Shown here: positions 7,808 through 16,186 of the stretch, piece after piece | How positions within the stretch are numbered: the first letter of the stretch is position 1 | Layout: each line of letters opens with the position of its first letter | Assembly (NCBI RefSeq): GCF_000974985.2 | Contig: NZ_LAVA02000089.1 | Span: 1 to 47,819, forward strand | Length of the DNA: 47,819 bases | From: Streptomyces mangrovisoli | Lineage (GTDB): Bacteria; Actinomycetota; Actinomycetes; Streptomycetales; Streptomycetaceae | Direction of reading: 5' to 3' | Position numbers and translations under genes: made by a program | The notes under the pieces: model-generated | The model's database searches: none | What the model saw: the letters and a program-made list of their open reading frames with translations, nothing else | What the model was told of the DNA's origin: nothing

Positions 7808-8119
7808 GGAACGTTCCCCGTGAGTGGTGCGGGGCCGCGGCTCGTGCCGACGGCCGATGTGGTCTTGAGGCGCTGCGATCGAGCGGCCGGGAGGCCTCGC
7901 CCCGTGCCGGTCCTCAGTCGACCACCAACCACCCGCGGACCCCAGGCGGTTCACCCGGCAGAACTACCGTCCGTCATACTTCTGCCCGGTGCTCAACGAG
8001 CCCTGCGGGGCGGACCCGTACGAGCCGGACCAGCCGTACGGGTATGACGTGTCGGCCGTTTTCGACGAGCCGGCCGTCCAGGACGAGCCGTACGGGACGG
8101 ATGAACGGGGGAAGTCGAC
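7808..8119. other. Divergent intergenic region with CCGTACG motifs
   Basis: This 312-base region separates the lipoprotein and regulator genes. Between 8014 and 8096 the motif CCGTACG recurs three times within longer similar sequences (gacCCGTACGag, cagCCGTACGgg, gagCCGTACGgg), interleaved with GACGAGCCG repeats. A purine-rich site GGGGGAAG lies just before the GTG at 8120. A short plus-strand open frame (from 7989) has Pro/Tyr/Asp-rich content but overlaps the regulator start and is not called. Confidence 0.45.
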
Positions 8120-10432
8120 GTGCTCGGAGGCACGCCATCCACGCAGGACTTCGGGCAGCGGCTGCGCTCCCTGCGGGCCCGCGCCGGACTGAGCCAGGAA
8201 GCGCTGTCGCACGCCGCCGGGGTGAGTGTCAGAGCGCTCGCCGACATGGAGCGCGGGCGTACGCGTGGCCCGCAGCGCCGTACGGTCGAGGCGCTCGCCG
8301 AAGCCCTGGGACTGGACGGTGACGAGGCGGCGGGCCTGGAGGGGGCGGCCGCGCTCGGGCGTCCCCGTCCCCGTCCGCGGACGGCCGAAGGCCCGGCCGT
8401 GACCGTCCCGCTGGCCCTGCCGCGCGACATCCAGGACTTCACCGCCCGTGACGCGGCGCTGGCGACACTGCTGGACCTGGCGGTCGACACGGGGCCGGAC
8501 CGGCCGTCGGTCAGCGTGGTCGCCGGGCAGCCCGGACTGGGCAAGACCGCGTTCGCCGTGCACGCCGCGCACCGTCTGGCCCCGCACTTCCTCGACGGAC
8601 AACTCGCCCTGGATCTGCGCGGCATGGACCCCGAGCCGACCACGCCCCGGGACGCGCTGGCCCGGCTGCTGGGCGCCATGGGGATCGCCGACGCGGCGCT
8701 GCCGGCCTCCGTCGACGACCGTGCAAGCCTGTGGCGCTCGCTGGCCGCCGGCCGACGACTGCTCCTGCTGCTGGACAACGCCGTCGACGAGGCCCAGGTG
8801 AGCCCGCTGCTGCCGGGCACCGGCGCGTCGCTGACCATCGTCACCAGCCGGCAGGCCCTGGCCGGCCTGCCGTCCGTCCAGCGCTGCGACCTGGCGCTGC
8901 TGCGGCGCGAGGAAGCGGTGGAGCTGCTGACCCGGATCGTGGGCCCGCAACGGGTGGGGGCGGAGGCGCAGGCCGCGCGCGACCTCGCCGATCTGTGCGG
9001 GCATCTGCCGCTCGCCGTGCGCATCGCCGGACAGCGGCTCCTCAGCCGCCCGCACGAACGCCTGGCCAAACTCGTCGCCCGCCTGACCGCCGAGGGGCGG
9101 CGGTTGGACGGACTCCAGGCCGGAAGCCTGCGCGTGCGCGCCGCGTTCGCCCTCTCCTACCGTCAACTGTCCGGCAGAACAAGGACGTTCCTGCGACGGG
9201 CCGCATTGGCCGACGGCGCCGACTTCAGCCCGGAGACCGGCGCGCTCCTGTCCGGCCTGCCCTACGACGACGCGGTCGCCTGCGCCGAGGAACTCACCGA
9301 CGCAGGGCTGCTCCAGAGCGACCCCAGCGCGGAGCGCTACCGTTTTCACGACCTGCTCAGGCTCTACGCCGCCGAACAGGTCGAGGCCGAGGACGGGCCC
9401 GGCGTCCGCGACGCCGCCCTCGACCGCACCGCGGAGTGGATGCTGCGCCGGGCCACGGCCGCCGCGCTGCACTTCGACGCCGAACACGACCGTACGGCCC
9501 CCTCCGCAGACCCCGACCCGGAGACCGGACCCACCACCCGTGAGGAGGCCCGGACCTGGCTGGAGGCGGAGCGCGCCCAGTGGCTGGCGGCGTTGCGCCG
9601 GGCCCATGACACCGGCCGGCACCGGCAGGTCCTGGACACGGCGAAGGCCATGCACTGGTTCTCCGACCTCAACCAGCACTGGGAACAGTGGGTGGAGGTG
9701 TTCCGGCGCTCCTCGGACTGCGCCCGGGCGCTCGGCAGCAGGAGCGAGGAGGCGACCCACCTCAACTACCTCGCCTGGGCCTACAACCTCTGCGTCCACG
9801 ACCCCCGCTCCGCCCTGACCACCGCCGACGCCGCACTCGCGGCGGCCCGCGGCGGGGAGGACGGACTCCAGGAGGGCTGGGCGCTCGGCTACGGCGCGGG
9901 CGCACTGCACCGACTGGGACGCACGGAGGAGGCCCAGGCGCGGCTGCGCGACGCGGCCCGCTGCCTGGCCCTGCAGAGGTCCCCACAGGCCAGGCTCGCC
10001 GAGCTGACGATCCTCAACACCCTTGGCGCGCTGGTGCGCCAGGCCGGCCGGGCGGAGGAGGCCCTGGACATCCACCGGCGCAGCGAACGGATCTGCCGGG
10101 CGGGCGTCGAAGGACGTCCGGACGAACTGATCGCCCTGTACCACGCGGTCACCCGGCAGCAGATAGGCAACGACCTGGTGGCCCTGGACCGCTGGCACGA
10201 AGCCGAGCCGCTGCTGCGGCAGGCCCTCGCCTTCTTCGAGACGGCGCAGATGCCGGCCTGGACCGAACAGGCACGGCTCGACCTCGGCCAGGTGCTGGGC
10301 GCCATGGGCCACCCGGAGGCCCGCGCGACGCTGACCGCCGCGCACGACGCCCTCGCCGCACTGAGAAGCCCCCGGCAGGCCGAGGCGGCCACTGCACTCG
10401 CCACGCTCGACCGGTCCGCCCCGGACGGCTGA
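8120..10432 (+). CDS. XRE helix-turn-helix / NB-ARC ATPase / TPR transcriptional regulator
   Basis: This 770-aa protein is a STAND-type regulator. Residues about 9-65 are an XRE-family helix-turn-helix (FGQRLRSLRARAGLSQEAL, then SVRALADMERGRTRGPQRRT). The NB-ARC nucleotide-binding domain follows with Walker A GQPGLGKT at about 136-143, Walker B LLLLLDN with its aspartate at about 219, and a winged-helix region with RYRFHDLLRLYAAEQ near 400. The C-terminal half is made of TPR-type helical repeats (for example EGWALGYGAGALHRLGRTEE). Such proteins use ligand-triggered NTP binding to switch DNA binding. The GTG start has GGGGAAG upstream. A strong terminator follows. Related proteins in Streptomyces often act on local or antibiotic genes; the target here is unknown. 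Confidence 0.92.
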   Translation: MLGGTPSTQDFGQRLRSLRARAGLSQEALSHAAGVSVRALADMERGRTRGPQRRTVEALAEALGLDGDEAAGLEGAAALGRPRPRPRTAEGPAVTVPLALPRDIQDFTARDAALATLLDLAVDTGPDRPSVSVVAGQPGLGKTAFAVHAAHRLAPHFLDGQLALDLRGMDPEPTTPRDALARLLGAMGIADAALPASVDDRASLWRSLAAGRRLLLLLDNAVDEAQVSPLLPGTGASLTIVTSRQALAGLPSVQRCDLALLRREEAVELLTRIVGPQRVGAEAQAARDLADLCGHLPLAVRIAGQRLLSRPHERLAKLVARLTAEGRRLDGLQAGSLRVRAAFALSYRQLSGRTRTFLRRAALADGADFSPETGALLSGLPYDDAVACAEELTDAGLLQSDPSAERYRFHDLLRLYAAEQVEAEDGPGVRDAALDRTAEWMLRRATAAALHFDAEHDRTAPSADPDPETGPTTREEARTWLEAERAQWLAALRRAHDTGRHRQVLDTAKAMHWFSDLNQHWEQWVEVFRRSSDCARALGSRSEEATHLNYLAWAYNLCVHDPRSALTTADAALAAARGGEDGLQEGWALGYGAGALHRLGRTEEAQARLRDAARCLALQRSPQARLAELTILNTLGALVRQAGRAEEALDIHRRSERICRAGVEGRPDELIALYHAVTRQQIGNDLVALDRWHEAEPLLRQALAFFETAQMPAWTEQARLDLGQVLGAMGHPEARATLTAAHDALAALRSPRQAEAATALATLDRSAPDG

Positions 10433-10454
10433 GGACCGGCCGCCCGGCCGGTCC
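10433..10454 (+). terminator. Terminator hairpin after the XRE/NB-ARC regulator
   Basis: GGACCGGCC (10433-10441), loop GCCC, GGCCGGTCC (10446-10454) is a perfect 9-bp stem directly after the TGA at 10430-10432. A short GTTCCT follows rather than a full U-tract. Confidence 0.75.
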
Positions 10455-10611
10455 GTTCCTGCGCCCCGGACGACGTGCGGCCCGGCCGGTCCCCGAGGAG
10501 AGGAGCGGCCGGGCCCGGCAGCTGCTCGCGGCGCGGCCGGACGTGGGCGAGCCGCTCACGACGAACGCGCGTCACCCGCCCGTCAGCGCCGGGACGGCTC
10601 GCACGCCACGG

Positions 10612-11043
10612 TCACGGGCAGAGGGGGCCGGAGTCGTCGACGGCGCAGCTCACCCGCCAAGCGGTCCACGATCCGTCGCTGGAGCGCAGCCGGAACCAGT
10701 AGTTGCCGTCCTTGCCGATGGCCGCGATGGTGAAGTTCGAGAGGCTGCCCTGCAGATGGTCGATGCTGATCTGGCTCTGCACCCAACCACCCATCGACAC
10801 CCAGCCGTTCCAGGACCCGTCGGGGTAGGTCCAGTTCGTCCACACCGCGTGATCGCTGCCGACGACGAACTCCTCCGTCGTCCCGTTCTCGAACTGCGTG
10901 GAGGCGACGCCGTAGGCGCAGAAGTACTTCTGGCCCTTGGTCGAACAGTAGGTCGCCGCCTGGGCGGGCGTCGCCGCCACGCTCACCCCCGTGAGTGCGG
11001 CCAGGGCCGCGACCGCCGTGACGGCACTCTTCAGTCTGCGCAT
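10612..11043 (-). CDS. Small secreted protein with tectonin/PLL-like WT-rich repeats
   Basis: This 143-aa exported protein has an N-terminal Sec signal peptide (MRRLKSAVTAVAALAALTGV, then SVAATPAQA) cleaved about residue 29. The mature domain has two related segments rich in Trp, Gly and Asp (HAVWTNWTYPDGSWNGWVSM and NYWFRLRSSDGSWTAWRV), with four cysteines that could form two disulphides. The repeats resemble single blades of tectonin or PLL-type beta-propeller lectins, but two blades alone would not close a propeller. A carbohydrate-binding role is inference only. It is divergent from the amidase at 11405, which may share its cell-wall location. Confidence 0.75.
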   Translation of the reverse strand: MRRLKSAVTAVAALAALTGVSVAATPAQAATYCSTKGQKYFCAYGVASTQFENGTTEEFVVGSDHAVWTNWTYPDGSWNGWVSMGGWVQSQISIDHLQGSLSNFTIAAIGKDGNYWFRLRSSDGSWTAWRVSCAVDDSGPLCP

Positions 11044-11404
11044 GTGCGTGCTCCTTCTGCATCCTTCGCCGAGTGGCTTGGTCGTGCCGGGGAGAAGAGA
11101 GAATCGGCTTCCCCGGCGCCACGACGAGTCGACCACGCACCCATGGACCCGAACCATGCAGAACGACCGGCAGAACTAAGGACGTCGACGGCGCCAAGTG
11201 TCCCGTCGCATCCGATCACCATCGGAGAGCTGAGTGATCGGTCCACCGCAACTCGCTTCAGTTCAAGCCGAGTTGACTCCCGTTCACCCGGAAGAGGATC
11301 ATCCACACCCGACCATGGCGCGGACGCGGTCGCCGAACTCGCTTCCAGCGAACCGGCATCCGAGTCCGCGTAGTTGATTGCTCTTCACGTTCGGGGATTT
11401 GTTC
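11044..11404. other. Divergent intergenic region between two secreted-protein genes
   Basis: This 361-base region contains no gene. An 8-bp inverted repeat (GCCGGGGA at 11086-11093, TCCCCGGC at 11110-11117) sits in the probable 5' leader of the minus-strand gene. A TTGACT hexamer at 11273-11278 could be a -35 for the amidase, but no good -10 is spaced from it. GGGGA at about 11393 is the likely ribosome binding site for the ATG at 11405. Confidence 0.4.
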
Positions 11405-13324
11405 ATGACCACTGGAAGTTCCGTCCGCGGCCCCGTGTCGCGGCGCGGTCGAACGGCGCTGCTCGCCGCGGGCGCCGCCGTGGCCGTCGCGGGGACGATG
11501 GCCGTACCGATGACCGCCCTGGCGACCGGTGACACCGGTTCACAGGCGGCCACCCGGGAAGGGGACTTCACCGCGGCCGCCGCCGAGTTCCACGTGCCCC
11601 GCCAGGTGTTGATGGCGGTGGCCTACCAGGAGTCCGCCTGGGACACGCACCAGGGGGAGCACAGCACCGACGGCGGCTACGGGCCGATGCACCTGACCGA
11701 CGTCACACCCGCCATGATGGCCGGCGGCGACGCGGGCGCGGCGGGTCGCGCCGATCTGGCCGAGATGGCCGCGGACCCGGCCCTGCACACCCTCCAGGCC
11801 GCCGCGAAGCTGACCGGGCTGTCCGCCGACGAACTGCGCGGCGACCCCGCCGCCAACATCCGCGGCGGCGCCGCGCTGATCGCCTCCTACCAGCACAAGG
11901 CGGTGGGCGGCACGTCCGCCGATGCCGGCGACTGGTACGCGGCCGTGGCCCGCTACAGCCAGTCCACCCGGAAGCAGGGTGCCGCGGCCTTCGCCGACCG
12001 TGTCTTCGCCACCCTCAAGAAGGGCGCCCACCGCACCACCGCCGACGGCGAGAGCGTGACCCTGCGACCCGACGCCGATGTCCGCCCGGCCACCGGCCAG
12101 CTGGCCGCCCTGAACCTGAAGTCCGCGGCGACGACCGACACGGAATGCCCCGCCACCGTGGACTGCACCTTCGTCCCGGCCGCCGCGTCCAACGGCCAGG
12201 TCTCCAACCGCCCCGCCAACGGCATCCGCATCGACACCATCGTCATCCACGACACGGAGAGCTCGTACGCCTCCGCCATCACCACCTTCCAGACGGCGGG
12301 CGGCAGCGCCGCGCACTACGTCATGCGGTCCTCCGACGGCGCGGTGACACAGATGGTGCCGACGAAGGACCTCGGCTTCCACGCGGGCAACTACTCCACC
12401 AACATGCACTCGATCGGCATCGAGCACGAGGGGTACGCCGCGCACGGCGCCACCTGGTACACCGAGGCCCAGTACGAGGCCACCGCCGAACTGGTGAAGT
12501 ACCTCGCCGCCAGGTACGACATCCCGCTGGACCGCGAGCACATCGTCGGGCACGACAACGTCGCGGGGCCCAACTCCTCACTGACCGCGGGCATGCACTG
12601 GGACCCGGGACCGTACTGGGACTGGGACCGCTTCATGAGCCTGCTCGGGGTGGACAGCGGACGCCACGGCGTCGGGCCCGTCGGCTCGGTGGTCACCATC
12701 GCCGCCGGCTTCGAGAACAACCAGCAGACCGCGCAGATCTGCCCGGCCGACGACCCGACCGGCGCCACCACCGCGTGCACCGAGACCACGCAGGCGTCGA
12801 ACTTCGTCCACCTGCGCACCGCGCCCAGCGACACCGCCCCGCTCTTCGGCGACCAGGCCCTGCACCCCGGTGCGGCCGGCACGGACCGAGTCAACGACTG
12901 GGGCAGCACGGCGCAGGACGGCCAGCAGTTCGTCGTCGCCGACCAGGACGGCGACTGGACCGCCATCTGGTTCAGCGGCGCGAAGGTGTGGTTCTACAAC
13001 CCGCACGGCTGCAACACCGCGCCGGCCCACGGCGTGCAGGTGATCAAGGCCGCCGGCGCCTCCCCGGTGGCCGTGTACGGCTCCAGCTACCCGGACGCCT
13101 CCGAGTACCCCACGGGTCTGTCGCCCTCGACCCAGGCCCCGCTGAACATGTACACCGTCCCCGCCGGCCAGGCCTACGTGGCCACGCGCCCCGCAGCCCG
13201 CACCGACGACTTCTTCCCCTCCAGCGGCACGGTCGTCACCGGCGCCAAGTCCATGTTCACCATCCAGTACAACCATCGCGTCGCCCTGGTCTACGCGTCG
13301 GACGTCACGGCCGACGACGCATGA
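11405..13324 (+). CDS. Secreted N-acetylmuramoyl-L-alanine amidase (Amidase_2) with N-terminal lysozyme-like domain
   Basis: This 639-aa exported cell-wall hydrolase would cleave the bond between MurNAc and L-Ala in peptidoglycan. After an arginine-containing signal peptide (SRRGRTALLAAGAAVAVAGT, mature from about residue 40), residues about 45-210 form a transglycosylase-like domain. It has a catalytic-type glutamate in AVAYQESAWDTHQGEHSTDG. Residues about 275-430 are an Amidase_2/PGRP-type zinc domain with ligands in IVIHDTES, GIEHEG and MHWDPGPYWDW. The C-terminal 200 residues contain SH3-like repeats (VHLRTAPS, WTAIWFSGAKVWFYN). The ATG at 11405 is preferred to the TTG frame start at 11378. 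A second gene at 40623 has the same architecture. Confidence 0.9.
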   Translation: MTTGSSVRGPVSRRGRTALLAAGAAVAVAGTMAVPMTALATGDTGSQAATREGDFTAAAAEFHVPRQVLMAVAYQESAWDTHQGEHSTDGGYGPMHLTDVTPAMMAGGDAGAAGRADLAEMAADPALHTLQAAAKLTGLSADELRGDPAANIRGGAALIASYQHKAVGGTSADAGDWYAAVARYSQSTRKQGAAAFADRVFATLKKGAHRTTADGESVTLRPDADVRPATGQLAALNLKSAATTDTECPATVDCTFVPAAASNGQVSNRPANGIRIDTIVIHDTESSYASAITTFQTAGGSAAHYVMRSSDGAVTQMVPTKDLGFHAGNYSTNMHSIGIEHEGYAAHGATWYTEAQYEATAELVKYLAARYDIPLDREHIVGHDNVAGPNSSLTAGMHWDPGPYWDWDRFMSLLGVDSGRHGVGPVGSVVTIAAGFENNQQTAQICPADDPTGATTACTETTQASNFVHLRTAPSDTAPLFGDQALHPGAAGTDRVNDWGSTAQDGQQFVVADQDGDWTAIWFSGAKVWFYNPHGCNTAPAHGVQVIKAAGASPVAVYGSSYPDASEYPTGLSPSTQAPLNMYTVPAGQAYVATRPAARTDDFFPSSGTVVTGAKSMFTIQYNHRVALVYASDVTADDA

Positions 13325-13354
13325 CGGCACGCTGAGCGCACCGATGCGCACACG

Positions 13355-13407
13355 GCCGCCAGAGCGGTGCACAGGGAACAGACCTTCCCGTGCACCGCCC
13401 TGGCGGC
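13355..13407 (+). terminator. Long inverted repeat, terminator of the amidase gene
   Basis: The left arm at 13355-13378 and the right arm at 13385-13407 pair over about 22 bases with one G-U-type mismatch and one bulge (GCCGCCAG-GCGGTGCAC-GGGAA). The loop is six bases (CAGACC). It begins 31 bases after the amidase stop, and no gene covers it. Confidence 0.75.
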
Positions 13408-13436
13408 GGCGGGCAGCGCCACGTCCGGCCCGGTGA

Positions 13437-13556
13437 GAGCTGGCCACCACCGTGATCGGGGCGATCGAGGAGCGGTTCGAGCGGGGCCGGGACGGCCTGC
13501 CGGACTGGAAAGAAGCACACCCCGGTCCCGGACAGCACTTAGGTTGGCTGACGTGA
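13437..13556 (+). pseudogene. Short C-terminal gene fragment upstream of the zinc-ribbon gene
   Basis: A 39-codon frame preceded directly by a stop (13434-13436) reads like the end of a real protein: VIGAIEERFERGRDGLPDWK then EAHPGPGQHLGWLT. It ends in a TGA at 13554-13556 that overlaps the GTG start of the next gene (GTGA). The parent family is not recognised. It is either a remnant of a gene once coupled to the next one or a very short peptide. Confidence is low. Confidence 0.35.
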
Positions 13557-14074
13557 CTACAGGGGGGCGGAGGTATCGATACGTCGGACCGATCGAGCTG
13601 ACGGCCACGGTCCGGCCTGGCAGGGGCGGGTGCCCGATCGGCTCGGCGGCTGAGTTCGGCGCCTGGATCGCCAAGCGATCGGCGGCGGAGCTGGCCGAAC
13701 CGTTCACCTTCGTCGTCGGCGTGGACGGTGTGCTCCGGCTGGCGCCGCGGCGCAGCGAACACGTCGCCTGTGCGGGCGGAGACGTGGTTCTGAGCGCCGG
13801 AGAGATCAGCTTCGTGCGCGAGCCGGAGCGGTGGGCCGTGAGCGAGGTCAGCAACCATTCCACCGGGTACTGCCCAGACGTCACCTCGTGGCCTGACGTC
13901 GCCCGTGCACTGGACGTCGTAGGTCTCGGTCGGCCCTCCGGCTTTACGTACGAGGTGGTGTTCCGACGGTGCCTGGTCTGCCAGGAACACAACATCGTGC
14001 GCGAGGACGACTTCGTCTGCGTCTTCTGCGGCAGCGAGCTGCCGGAGAGCTGGAACGTGGATTCCACCCCGTGA
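13553..14074 (+). CDS. Hypothetical protein with C-terminal zinc ribbon
   Basis: This 173-aa protein has an N-terminal beta-rich region (YRYVGPIELTATVRPGRGGC) and a middle segment (PFTFVVGVDGVLRLAPRRSE, then HVACAGGDVVLSAGEISFVR). The C-terminal four-cysteine zinc-ribbon signature is RRCLVCQEHN followed by FVCVFCGSELP, spaced C-x2-C-x12-C-x2-C. The GTG at 13553 is chosen; TAGGTT about seven bases upstream would suit a leaderless transcript. The start overlaps the stop of a short upstream fragment, and its stop overlaps the next frame, both in GTGA junctions. No enzymatic residues are evident. A nucleic-acid-binding or immunity-like role is possible but unproven. Confidence 0.7.
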   Translation: MTTGGRRYRYVGPIELTATVRPGRGGCPIGSAAEFGAWIAKRSAAELAEPFTFVVGVDGVLRLAPRRSEHVACAGGDVVLSAGEISFVREPERWAVSEVSNHSTGYCPDVTSWPDVARALDVVGLGRPSGFTYEVVFRRCLVCQEHNIVREDDFVCVFCGSELPESWNVDSTP

Positions 14075-14292
14075 CGCACGAACACGCCGATCACGTCGAC
14101 GTGCTCCGCCTGGCCGGACCGGGCGTGCCGGTCTACGGCCCGGCCGCGTCGGACCTTCCACGGCTGAAGGCCAACGAGGTCACGTCCGGTATGGAGTTCA
14201 CCGCCGCAGGCTTCCGCGTGAGGGCGGTCGGCGAGCGTCACGCGTTCGTCCACGCCAGCCGCCCGGACTGCGCGAACCTCGGCACGCTCTGA
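14071..14292 (+). pseudogene. Internal fragment of an MBL-fold (UlaG-like) metallo-hydrolase
   Basis: This 73-codon frame starts with the metal-binding signature of the metallo-beta-lactamase fold (THEHADHVD). It continues with VPVYGPAASDLPRLKANEVT, then FTAAGFRVRAVGERHAFVHA and PDCANLG. Full-length members have about 60 residues before this motif and 70 or more after it, including further metal ligands. Both ends are missing here, so the product cannot be an active hydrolase. It begins in a GTGA overlap with the preceding gene. The fragment is most simply a remnant left by recombination. Confidence 0.65.
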
Positions 14293-14307
14293 GGGCCGCA
14301 TCCGCGC

Positions 14308-15519
14308 CTATGCGGCCGGCGACGGCGGGTACTCGTCCACGGTCAGGGAGTTGTAGACCCGGGCGCTCTTGGTGGTGAGGCGAAGGAGGGCGCGACTGGG
14401 GCCCACGGGCAGGGCGGAGATCAGCCGGGCTCCCCGGGCCAGTCCCCACGCGCCGAGACGGGACGTGGGGATCAGGGTCCTCGCCGCGCTCAGCGCGACG
14501 GCACGGCTGTCGCGCACGTACGCGGCCATCGCCCGCTCGTAGGCGGGGAAGGCGCGCTCGTGGTCCCCGTCCGCGCGCGCCAGTTCCCCGGCCAGGACGT
14601 ACGCGCCCACGACGGCCAAGGTCGTGCTGCCGCCTACGGCCGGGCCGGGGCAGTAGCCCGCGTCGCCGACGAGCGTCACCCGCCCTCGCGACCAGGTGTC
14701 CATACGGAGTTGGGTGATCGAGTCGAAGTAGAACGCCGGGGTGCGGTCGAGTTCGGCGAGCCAGCCGTCCACATGAGGGTGCATCCTGGCGAACGCCTCG
14801 CGCAACAGCTCCTTGTGGCGCGGCACGTCGCGGTGATGGCAGTCGAGTTCACGCTCGCTGCGGAACAGGAACAACGCCCGTGCGTCGCCGAGGTGCCGTG
14901 CCCCGTACATGCCCGCGGTGCGGCCGACGCCGACATGGATGAGGAGTTCGCCGTCGAGACCGAGGTCGTTCGGCAGGCTGAGCACCCCGAAGTAGGCCCC
15001 GATGAAGGCGTTGTGGCCGGACCCGCCCCCGAAGACGAGGCGGCGCACGGTGGAGTGCAGCCCGTCCGCGCCGATGACGAGGTCGAAGCGGCGCGGCGCG
15101 GCGTTCTCGAACCGCACTGTGCCGTCGGCGGAGATCTCGGTGATCGAGTCGCCGAAGACGTACTCGACGTCGTCGCGTGTGGCGTCGTAGTAGATCTCGC
15201 TCAGGTCGTCGCGCATGACCTCGAGATGTCGCTCGGAGGTGGCGCCCAGGATCTTGGCGAGGTCCGCCCGCACGGGACGGGGTGCGCCCTCCCGATAGAG
15301 GGTCATCCGCTGCGTGCCGGTGGCACGCTCCTCGATGCGCGGGAGGACGCCCATCCGCTCCGAGATCTCCGTCGCGGGCCGGAACAGGTCGACCGCGTGG
15401 CCGCCGGTCCTGCGGAGCGTCGGCGCGCGCTCGACAACGGTGACGGAGAACCCGTGCCGGGTGAGCCAGTAGGCCACGACCGGACCGGCGACGCTGGCGC
15501 CGGAGACGAGAATCCGCAT
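14308..15519 (-). CDS. FAD-dependent monooxygenase (PHBH-type aromatic hydroxylase family)
   Basis: This 403-aa class A flavin monooxygenase inserts oxygen into aromatic or polyketide-like substrates using NAD(P)H. Residues 1-30 hold the FAD-binding Rossmann motif (RILVSGASVAGPVVAYWL, GxGxxG-like) ending in the ribose-binding glutamate VVER. The DG motif is DLVIGADGLHSTVR near residue 155. The GD motif is RVTLVGDAGYCPGPAVGGST near 285. The ATG at 15517-15519 is unambiguous. The promoter region carries an orphan TetR-type palindrome at 15608. The substrate is unknown and no biosynthetic cluster surrounds it. Confidence 0.9.
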   Translation of the reverse strand: MRILVSGASVAGPVVAYWLTRHGFSVTVVERAPTLRRTGGHAVDLFRPATEISERMGVLPRIEERATGTQRMTLYREGAPRPVRADLAKILGATSERHLEVMRDDLSEIYYDATRDDVEYVFGDSITEISADGTVRFENAAPRRFDLVIGADGLHSTVRRLVFGGGSGHNAFIGAYFGVLSLPNDLGLDGELLIHVGVGRTAGMYGARHLGDARALFLFRSERELDCHHRDVPRHKELLREAFARMHPHVDGWLAELDRTPAFYFDSITQLRMDTWSRGRVTLVGDAGYCPGPAVGGSTTLAVVGAYVLAGELARADGDHERAFPAYERAMAAYVRDSRAVALSAARTLIPTSRLGAWGLARGARLISALPVGPSRALLRLTTKSARVYNSLTVDEYPPSPAA

Positions 15520-15607
15520 GGTGCGACGTCCTTTCGACGGGCCCGTCCGGCGCGTGTCGCGGCGAACGACGACGCCCACTGTCCTCGCCGGAGTCCGCCG
15601 ACGGCTT

Positions 15608-15619
15608 GGACAAATGTCC
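15608..15619. promoter_or_regulatory. Candidate TetR-type operator upstream of the FAD monooxygenase
   Basis: GGACA-AA-TGTCC is a perfect 5-bp dyad with a two-base centre, about 90 bases upstream of the monooxygenase ATG. Dyads of this form are typical TetR-family operators in front of redox genes. No TetR gene adjoins it, so the cognate regulator would be encoded elsewhere. Confidence 0.45.
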
Positions 15620-15697
15620 TGTCGCCGGAAGCGCTGCCTCGCCGGACGCCGCGGAGGCGCACCGACGTCACCGCTCCGGCCCGTCTGCCCCGTCGCC

Positions 15698-16099
15698 TCA
15701 GCTCGGCTCCGGGAGCGGGCCAAGGCGCTTGATCACACGCTCGCGCAGGAGGAGGTACTCCTCCCAGCGGCGGGGCAGCGGGCCCGGCGGCCGCGTGACG
15801 ACACGGGAGGCGGTGACCGTCTGCCCGCGCCGGAACTGCTCGCGCGTCAGGTCGAGTTCCACCCCGCTGGTCAGCCGGTTCCACCAGTGGAAACCGTGCT
15901 GGGTTCCGTCAAGATGCACCTCGCCGACCATCAGATCACCGCCGAAGACGTCGTTGACGATCAAGGCCGTGATGTCGCAGTGCCCCCAGGCCGGGTTGTC
16001 CGCCTGCCAGTCGGCCTGGTCGTCGGGCGAACAGGTGTCGGCGGCCCAGCCGGCACGCAGGGCCCTGTCGAGATCAAGCAGGTTCCACGGGGTTGTCAT
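15698..16099 (-). CDS. YunG-like family protein
   Basis: This 133-aa protein resembles the small YunG family. It has an N-terminal helix (NLLDLDRALRAGWAADTCSP), the segment NPAWGHCDITALIVNDVFGG with a conserved Cys, then HYWN-like HGFHWWNRLTSGVELDLTRE. The Cys-His-Asp/Glu spacing recalls a papain/transglutaminase-like triad, but activity is not established. The ATG at 16097-16099 is used. The 3' end faces the promoter region of the FAD monooxygenase. The family name is given from recall of the motif pattern. Confidence 0.65.
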   Translation of the reverse strand: MTTPWNLLDLDRALRAGWAADTCSPDDQADWQADNPAWGHCDITALIVNDVFGGDLMVGEVHLDGTQHGFHWWNRLTSGVELDLTREQFRRGQTVTASRVVTRPPGPLPRRWEEYLLLRERVIKRLGPLPEPS

Positions 16100-16186
16100 G
16101 CCGTCAGAATCGCAGCCGCCACTGACAGCGCAGACGGCGCCGGCGCGCGGCCCGGCCATCCGCAGCCGAGACGGCAGACTGTACGC

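Noticed and set aside
7989..8192. A 67-aa plus-strand frame before the XRE/NB-ARC gene
   Set aside because: It overlaps the regulator start by over 70 bases, and its content comes from the CCGTACG/GACGAGCCG repeats.
10470..10600. A protein-like phrase (GRARQLLAARPDVGEPLTTN) after the terminator
   Set aside because: Too short and without a start or recognisable family; kept as intergenic.
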